From Labyrinthula sp. Ha (taxonomy: Eukaryota > Sar > Bigyra > Labyrinthulida > Labyrinthulaceae): a stretch of 64,000 nucleotides of DNA. The position numbers were made by a program, and so were the translations under genes. Within the stretch, counting starts at the first letter, position 1. Every line of letters starts with the position of its first letter. Below are positions 57,228 through 64,000 of this stretch, one piece after another. Location: the NCBI GenBank assembly GCA_015227615.1, contig JAALGZ010000020.1, forward strand, positions 1 to 64,000, written 5' to 3'. The notes below the pieces were generated by a model. It did not search any database. It was not told the DNA's origin and saw only the letters and a program-made list of their open reading frames with translations.

Positions 57228-58773
57228 ATGTTTCTTCACTTGAGTGTGTACAAACAAAGTTTCTTCTCAGGGTGAATATCAGAAGACAGTTTTGCAAAAC
57301 ATACAATATGACATTACCACCAGCTACAATAGTTTCATCAGTCAGATTTCAGAAGCATATGCAATGGAAGAAATAGATGATGGAGCATTCCTCAACATAG
57401 CTTCCTACTTGTCTTTAAATGATCTTATTGCTCTACTATGCATCAATCAGCAATATATCTTATGGAGGGGTAAAGCAATTCTTTGGCAAACCTTTATTTC
57501 TACGAATTACAACCTACCTCTGTCACAGGCACAGCTTATCTTCCCCAGCAAAGCGTATAAAAACTATCCACTAAGTATAAACAATCTTATTATGAATAGA
57601 GCTTTTAAATATATATCTTATTCATTTTCAGTTAAATACCCTGAGATAGAAAATAAGTTGTTACTTCACAGGTCAGTCTTCTCCAGCAAGTTCAATGGTC
57701 TATTTATCTTTGGAGGTCAAAACAGTTCCGGAGCAACAAATCAAGTTTTATTCGCAGATATTATATCTCGAAGTATTTCAGTAGTAAAAAATTCAGGTGA
57801 TATTCTACCTCGGCTATCTTCCGGAGGTTTCGCTACTCATCCAAAGGGATTTCTTATATACTTTGGAGGAAACGAAACACAAACCATACGAAATAATCAT
57901 GTCACTATATATTCAAATACTTTATTCATTGGCTTTCCTTTATCCTATTCCGAAATAAAATGGTTTAATCTCACTCCTGAACAGTCCGCAGAACTTGTCC
58001 GGGATGAACGATGGCCAGAAGGAAGACAGGGCACTACACTGGTAGAAATGGATGAAAAGTTCTATTTGTTTGGGGGCAGCAAACCAGAGGTAGAGTTTTG
58101 CGATGTGTGGGAGTTTGAAATAGACGCTGTAGGCGCATTTGAGGCAATGAGTAAGAATAAAGTTGGTTTATCCTGCAGGAAGATAAGACCTTTAGGGACT
58201 TGGCCGTCGAAGCGATCAGGACATGCCGCCTGCGTGCATGGTAATAAGATGTTTATTCTAGGTGGGAACTCTCTTTTTAGAAGCTCTGCGCCTGATCTTT
58301 ATATGTTGGAAAAGGAAAAGGAAACCTTTACATGGTTTAGAATAAATGCCAGCGGTGATTCAGGTGGTGTTTTTCAGTCTTTACGCAGCACGATCTCTTC
58401 GTATACAAGCGCGCATATTTTGCAGAGAATTGGTTTAAGTATGCAGGTTGTTCTGGGGAAATTAGTTGTGTTTGGAGGTAGAAGTAAGTTTTCTAAGAAG
58501 ATTGAACAGGGTAAAGATAATGAGTTCATTTATGTGTTCAATTTGTGTAGGCTGCTTGGGGCGGAGATGGAACAAGTGCGAGGAAGGATAAAAGTATCCG
58601 GAGACGAAGTTTTTCATAGAATAAGAGTACGTGGTCAACATCCGCCGTTTCTCACAGGTCATTCTTCTTATGTTGATGAGTACCAACAACTTGTGATATT
58701 TGGGGGATTAAAATTTAGTGAAAAAGATTACGCTGATGTATCCACCATGTACAAACTAAAACTGCTAGTGTAA
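57228..58773 (+). CDS. F-box/kelch-repeat protein
   Basis: This looks like a second SCF ubiquitin-ligase adaptor. An F-box-like segment (MEEIDDGAFLNIASYLSLND, then LLCINQQYILWRGKAILWQTF) is followed by kelch repeats that should form a beta-propeller for substrate binding. Kelch blades carry FGG motifs: LFIFGGQNSSG, FLIYFGGNE, FYLFGGSKPE, MFILGGN, LVVFGGRSKF and LVIFGGLKF. The start is uncertain. An ATG at 57228 after an AT-rich leader could be spliced by a 25-nt intron (57246-57270) into GEYQKTVLQN, giving about 506 aa. Otherwise the ATG at 57364, at the beginning of the F-box, is the start. The open frame between the two favours the first model slightly. The RraA fusion gene follows on the same strand after 227 bp. 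Confidence 0.85.
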
Positions 58774-59000
58774 AACTAATATTAGTGTTATAGGTGCTAG
58801 GATATTGAACTAATATGTACCATAGCAGGAATATACCATTTAACCTTGTTGTTTGGATGAAGTAGTGTAACTTTAACTTTAAGCTTTAGTTTGTACTTGG
58901 AGAATAGGCTAAGGTCATGCCACGTCATTACCCTGGCATCTAGGGTCAAAAGAAAATAGAATAAACAACAGCAAACAAAGGTAAGCAAAAGATAAGGTGG

Positions 59001-59918
59001 ATGGAAGCAGAAATACCAAGTCTAGGTGCTAGTGAGTCCAGGCCAAGACAAACTGTCTTTAAAAATGAATGGATATTAAAGTATGGAGTTTCCCCGTGTG
59101 GATATGATACTGAGGCTAGAGTTAACAAAGTCCTATGTCTGTTCTGCCAGTACAAGGGAAGAGATAAGAGAGCTGATATGGAGAAAAATCCGATCAAGAT
59201 AATTAAAAATTGGAAAACTATGCGTTCTGATCTATTCTCACAGCATCATAAGACTCAACATTCTAAGACATGGACAGAGTACCAGCAACTCTCAGATGAA
59301 GAGAAGAAAAAGTTCTTTCCTGATCTGCCGGAAACCTTCATTACCCCACCTGGACATACTCAAAGCTTAGAACCAACTACAAATAGTCTGAGTTTTATCA
59401 GCAAACCAACAGCTGATATCTGCGATGTGTATCTAGATAAGCTGAACTACCCTATACATGCTAACCTTAAGTCCTATGGTTTGTTGAAGAAGTTTGAAGG
59501 ATATGTTCAAACAGTATCCTGTCCGAAAGATAATTCTTATGTTAGAGCTTTACTTTCAAAAAAACAAGATCCATCTAAAGGGCACATTTTGGTTATTGAC
59601 GCAGGTGCCGAACTTGGATATGCGATGTTGGGAGATAAACTTGCACAAAAAGGAATGGATAATGGTTGGAAAGGAGTAATAGTGAATGGGTGTATCAGAG
59701 ACAGCGTTGAGATTAATATGATGAAAATTGGGGTTAAGGCCTTGGGAACGATACCAAGAAAAACAAAGAAAAATGGAAAGGGAAACCCTAATGTTTCCTT
59801 GAATATGCTAGGTGTGACATTTAACCCTGGTGATTATCTAGTTGCAGATGAGGATGGAATTGTTGTTGGTCATCCTTCAATTTGGTTTAGTGATAGGCAC
59901 ATTCTTAGTAACATATAG
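59001..59918 (+). CDS. Zinc finger-RraA fusion protein
   Basis: This 305-aa protein has two parts. Residues about 20-105 resemble a BED-like zinc finger: Cys46-x2-Cys49 (LCLFCQYKGRDK) and a histidine cluster (QHHKTQHSKTW, 81-91). I associate this form with nuclear or transposon-derived proteins of oomycetes and relatives. Residues about 135-300 are an RraA/HMG-aldolase-like domain: HILVIDAGAELGYAMLGDK, GWKGVIVNGCIRDSVEI, IGVKALG and VNPGD-like FNPGDYLVADEDGIVV. The Arg233-Asp234-x2-Glu237 pattern is that of metal-dependent oxo-acid aldolases/decarboxylases; the E. coli RNase E inhibitor has RQ there. So the catalytic part may be an enzyme acting on pyruvate-type compounds, perhaps tethered to DNA. 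No targeting peptide is seen. No splice signal is needed between the parts, which share one exon. Confidence 0.85.
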   Translation: MEAEIPSLGASESRPRQTVFKNEWILKYGVSPCGYDTEARVNKVLCLFCQYKGRDKRADMEKNPIKIIKNWKTMRSDLFSQHHKTQHSKTWTEYQQLSDEEKKKFFPDLPETFITPPGHTQSLEPTTNSLSFISKPTADICDVYLDKLNYPIHANLKSYGLLKKFEGYVQTVSCPKDNSYVRALLSKKQDPSKGHILVIDAGAELGYAMLGDKLAQKGMDNGWKGVIVNGCIRDSVEINMMKIGVKALGTIPRKTKKNGKGNPNVSLNMLGVTFNPGDYLVADEDGIVVGHPSIWFSDRHILSNI

Positions 59919-60051
59919 AAATTCCTGTTTGAGACTGATATCACAAGAGTTAACAGCTGTTTAATTCAAAAGTCAAAACGAAAAGAAGCTATCCTATATA
60001 TAATACTGTGAAACAAGATAGGCAAATACACTGAACTCTGTAGAGCAATAC

Positions 60052-61248
60052 TTACACATCGCACTCTTTTACTTCTTCTGCAAGGAGTGCCAAAATTTTT
60101 GATAGTTGTGAATGCCCACCTAAAGTAGACAATTCCGCCATAATTTCCTCTTTGATGCTATTCAAGTAGCCTCTGGTGTACAAGAAACTTTCTGTTTGAG
60201 TTTTCATCAAGTCAACTGCAAAAAGTTTAAGTTCCACTTCATGAACGCCTGGTCTCTGACGAACAATGTTCAACAATGTGTCCTTCCCCTGTTCTTTTTC
60301 TTTTTTGATACCATGGATGATTGGAAAACTGAATTTCCCTTCACTCAAATCTTCACAAAACGTTTTTTGTCTGAAATATTTAGGATTTGCAAGATTAATA
60401 AAGTCATCTCGGATTTGGAAGTATACAGACAAGAGGTTTGTCAAGCGCAAGAACTTTGGAAAAACCGCTTTGAAACGTTCTTTTTCTCCATCCGGTAAGA
60501 AAGAAAGATCAACAGCAAAAATTAAACCAATAGCCATTCGAAAAAGACCCCCAGTCTTATCCAAGATCATATTAACGTAATCCGTGTATGAGGGACAAGT
60601 CACATTATCTCTCCATAAGATTTCTTGTCCTTGGCCCCTGTGGAGATTTAAAATTTCCTGTAAAACAATATCTGTCGCCATACCACTATTTGGTAAATCC
60701 TTCAGTCGCTCCATGGCAAGAAAATATTTATAATTTCCTGAATTTAAAGCTTGAGCAGTCCCAAATATCTTGTGAGCACAAGGTTTACCTCTGCGGAGAA
60801 GGCTGTCGTCCTCAATATCATCCACTATCAGACTTGCATTATGAAACCAACCCACAATTTCTTTCACAATATTAATATATTTATTCAGGTCTTTCTTTGA
60901 AGCATCACTCAAAGAGCCCAGTGTGGATTCACGTTCAAAGAAGACTTGAAAAGCATCAACTAATTGTGATCTCACGTTTTTCCCCTTCATCTCTGCAATA
61001 TAATCAAACGGTTTTAAACATTCGCTGTCGGAGTTATGCCTTTCATTACCTTTCACACCACCAAGCCCTCTTTCGCATAATTTCAACAGATTGTCAAATT
61101 CCACATTCCCTTCTCGTATAAAACTATTCGTTGAGGACATTTGTTTTACCTGTTCAAGTGACCCATTGCTATGAGACTTGGACATTGATGTGGAGTCAGA
61201 ACATACAGAATTGATTGAATTTTTTTGATTTTCTTTTCTCATTTCCAT
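60052..61248 (-). CDS. GGPS1: Geranylgeranyl diphosphate synthase, type III
   Basis: The enzyme condenses isopentenyl diphosphate with farnesyl diphosphate to make geranylgeranyl diphosphate, used for protein prenylation and isoprenoids. It is a 398-aa protein whose homology to animal and fungal GGPPS starts near residue 80 (FDYIAEMKGKNVRSQL). The first Asp-rich motif is DDIEDD (143-148). The second is QIRDDFINL (278-286), of the DDxxN form normal in eukaryotic type III enzymes. Other family marks are FHNASLIVD, RRGKPCAH, GQGQEILWRDN, KTGGLF and FCEDLSEGKFSFPIIHGI. The first 80 residues are Ser/Asn-rich and not conserved. They are not clearly a transit peptide. No intron is needed. It converges on the RraA fusion gene with 133 bp between stops. 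Confidence 0.93.
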   Translation of the reverse strand: MEMRKENQKNSINSVCSDSTSMSKSHSNGSLEQVKQMSSTNSFIREGNVEFDNLLKLCERGLGGVKGNERHNSDSECLKPFDYIAEMKGKNVRSQLVDAFQVFFERESTLGSLSDASKKDLNKYINIVKEIVGWFHNASLIVDDIEDDSLLRRGKPCAHKIFGTAQALNSGNYKYFLAMERLKDLPNSGMATDIVLQEILNLHRGQGQEILWRDNVTCPSYTDYVNMILDKTGGLFRMAIGLIFAVDLSFLPDGEKERFKAVFPKFLRLTNLLSVYFQIRDDFINLANPKYFRQKTFCEDLSEGKFSFPIIHGIKKEKEQGKDTLLNIVRQRPGVHEVELKLFAVDLMKTQTESFLYTRGYLNSIKEEIMAELSTLGGHSQLSKILALLAEEVKECDV

Positions 61249-64000
61249 TTTTAACGATTAAATTTGGTACCCTATTTTTCAATGCTCATTTATTTGCGTA
61301 GTTTATATTACGGTATTTGGCGATACGTGGCTAAATTGGTAATCCAAATTTGTCCCTCAATCTGAATATGACTTTACCAGAGGAAACTGCGAAATAAAAT
61401 CTGATAATATATGTTTACGGTTTTTAAACCAATTTACAAAACAAAACTGCTCAAATGCGAAAGAGTTGAACACACTACCCTAAAGCCTAACTCTGTAACT
61501 CTTTTCTCTTTCTTAAGGTTAAAATGAAACTGGATAGTATCTAAAGAAGTGATATTGTTTGCTTTCTAAATTCCTTCAACTCATAAGTTAGATTCATAGG
61601 GAGCAACCAATAGACCGCGTAAGCCAAACCAGCTAATAATGTACCTGTTGTTTTGTTTTACTTATTCCTTCCTTTAAGAACTAGGTGAAAGGAGGCTACT
61701 GTTGGAGAGGCTGAACAGGTCTTGCTCCGCAACAGATAAGTTAAATGCAAGTGAAACTAGTGTACTTGACTGTAATTAGTTTCACAAAAAAGTTACTATT
61801 TCGAAAACAACAGAGTTTCTGATTTTTACAATAGATGATCTCTGCTCCAACTCAATTCATAACTCATGTGGACTAAGCCTTACCATGTGTTTCCTGAAGT
61901 GATAAGGGTTTCTGACTTTCAAAGAAAAAGTTTCATGTGTGAGCGCAACGATTTGTTATGTCAAAACTTTATATGCTCTCCTAATGAGCGCTTCGAATTA
62001 AATTCAGTAGTTAAAAGAGTTTTATTCTTATATTAAATAGTGTAACAGGTTGAAACACCTAAATTTTCCATACCACTAGCTGAAGTCATTTCAGTCATGT
62101 TTCGAATAATGGACATGCCTTTATCCAGAAATGAAAATTAGCTAGAATCCAAGAAATTTATTAGAATGAGTACTACCCAAAAATATTGGTAGTGAGCAAC
62201 TTATTCTCAATTATTGATTGTTTCCAAACTGGTGTATACGTTACTAAAATAAAATTGTTGGCTATCTACAAAAGCTTTAATGGTCAGTTAGAATAGCCCT
62301 ACTGCATCATCTTTTCTATATATTTCGTATGGATCACATGAAGAATACATTCTAGTTTCATATGAATCATCTCTTCCCAGATCTGGCGTGCTTAAAAGGT
62401 GTGCCTATGCTTTATTCAATTTCACCCTATATTATAAGAACATTTTCAAAACAATTTCCTCCATACGATTGTCTCTACTTCCTCGACCATGACTAAATTT
62501 CTTGAATCAAAATAGTTATCGCATTAGCGGAAAATTTTGATGCAAAATATATTTTCCTCCGGGAAAATTGTATTGAACCTTTATTATTCACGGTTGCACT
62601 AAGTTTCTTGCTCAAATGCATTTAGAACGTAAAATTATTACTGAAACTAAATATACCCTGTACTTTATCATCTATTTTGGCTTAAGACCAAATTTTTGTG
62701 CAGAATTCACAGTTATTTAATATACAACAGTCTAACAGGAAACCAACGGGACATAATTTCTAGAGCCTAGTAGGGAATGCTTTATTCAAACTAGTATCCA
62801 CGTTGGAAAGAATATGTTTCACGCGTATTTCTTAGCTAATCAATTACACAAGTATATTCATCCTTTAGTAGCTACATATCCCGTATAATCAAAACAGTGG
62901 AGTAGTTTATTATATATTATAGTGCTCTGGAAAGATGATAGTTACTCTATAAGCTTTCCTTCGAATATTCCTTACAATGATGAAAGTATGTATAGACGGT
63001 ACAATTCGTCAACTCCGTTGTAGGGTGTAAAACTTGGAAAATAAGTTAGTTCGTTATGAAAAACAAATGATTAATACCTTTGTTGCTGAAGCATACTTTA
63101 ACATTATTTTAAGCTAACATTTTAAGGTTTTTCCTGCTTCAAAGGTGCTCTGCTTATTTTAACAAAACCTAAGAAACCATGATTTCTTCTATTAATCCTT
63201 AATTCGGAATAAACAATGGGTGTATGCTGATGGTAATAACTTGCCCTGGAATCATTACTCAAACCACGTAAAATAAATATTTAAGTTACATAAAACAAAA
63301 TGACCTATCATATCATGATATCTGTTTGTGAACTTATTTTTATTAGGCCCATGAAGCTTTTCCAAATAGTTAATTGAATAGTAAATAGGAGATTTGAGTC
63401 ATCAAATATACGGAATTTAAGAAACATGTGATACATATATTGGTCTAATATGCAAAGCATTTATTCCTAGATTGGATTCACATTGTAAAATTTGCTTGAA
63501 TAAATAGTTTATATGAATAATTCCACATTTGATTTTAGTGATGCTAATTACTTCGGGCGGATTAAAGGATTAAGCCAAGACTGAAAAAGATTACTTTTCT
63601 GTAAAGCTTTCTAATAGTTTCCAGGGATAAAGACAGCTAATCATGGATCATTTCATAATCTGTCTTTGCTCAAAAAGCAAACTTTGCATGCTGTCATATT
63701 AAGAGTAAAAAAAAACCTTAGCTGATTAAATTGTATCGTACTAATATTTCTGTTTTTTTTGTAATTTTATGACACTACTATGATTTCTTGCATTGTCTAT
63801 ACCCATTATTTTAGTGGATTAGAGCTATGTTCACATACGCTAAAATTTTAGGACTGAAGGGAATTACTACGAAGTGTATACTAGATACTAGAGCTGGAAA
63901 TTCAATATCAACAAATTAGTACTACGATTATATATAGTTTTCTCCTGAAAGTTCTGCACAATTCGTTTTTCAGCATCACATGGCTGGAAAACAATCTGCT
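61249..64000. other. Gene desert of about 2.75 kb to the window end
   Basis: This is the AT-rich upstream region of the GGPP synthase gene. It has no open frame of 60 codons or more beginning with ATG on either strand. No RNA gene, terminal-repeat element or tandem array was recognised. Confidence 0.6.

Noticed and set aside
1-64000. Ciliate origin suggested by the tiny introns
   Set aside because: All three standard stops end conserved genes, and long gene deserts are unlike a somatic ciliate genome. A ciliate using the standard code is not excluded but is unlikely.
1-64000. CRISPR arrays, operons or bacterial contamination
   Set aside because: No spaced direct repeats are present, the genes carry spliceosomal introns, and all recognised families are eukaryotic.

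Overview
The window is AT-rich nuclear DNA of a microbial eukaryote. The evidence is spliceosomal introns, eukaryote-only gene families (Pol III subunit RPC4, FAN1, BEACH, F-box proteins, type III GGPP synthase), a peroxisomal thioesterase with a PTS1-like tail, and a copia-type LTR retrotransposon. Stops are TAA, TAG and TGA, so the standard code fits. The most distinctive genome trait is intron size: every intron I could define by rejoining a conserved reading frame is 28-34 nt, GT...AG. I cannot name the species. A BED-like zinc finger of a kind I associate with oomycetes and relatives, the GRDP/DUF1399 protein and the cPLA2-like protein lean weakly towards a stramenopile, but this is a guess.

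Layout: 79-4943, a nearly whole copia element with 138-bp LTRs and a 5-bp target-site duplication, lying 33 bp upstream of an unknown gene (4982-5587). Island 1 (12033-14708): RPC4 and a cPLA2/patatin-like lipase, convergent. Island 2 (21526-23743): a GRDP/DUF1399 protein and a small membrane protein, convergent. Island 3 (28071-43206): an LRR-Roc-COR (ROCO) protein converging on a giant BEACH protein, which shares a 124-bp divergent promoter with FAN1; FAN1 converges on an F-box/ankyrin protein. Island 4 (48300-53534): an ACOT8-like acyl-CoA thioesterase converging on an LRR/IQ/WW/B-box protein, which is divergent to an unknown protein. Island 5 (57228-61248): an F-box/kelch protein, a zinc finger-RraA fusion, and a GGPP synthase converging on it.

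Between islands lie 2.7-6.8 kb AT-rich stretches in which I find no convincing gene, tRNA or other RNA gene. Most of these deserts lie between the 5' ends of diverging genes, while 3' ends are packed together; three convergent pairs have stop codons only 21-29 bp apart. A few stretches in the deserts look like eroded coding sequence, but this is weak.

The genes do not form one pathway. They are housekeeping, trafficking, ubiquitin-ligase adaptor, DNA-repair and lipid genes. The unusual items are the ROCO protein whose G-domain motifs are all degenerate, the zinc finger-RraA fusion, the BEACH protein without a full WD40 propeller, and the tiny introns, all of which introduce a premature stop if retained.
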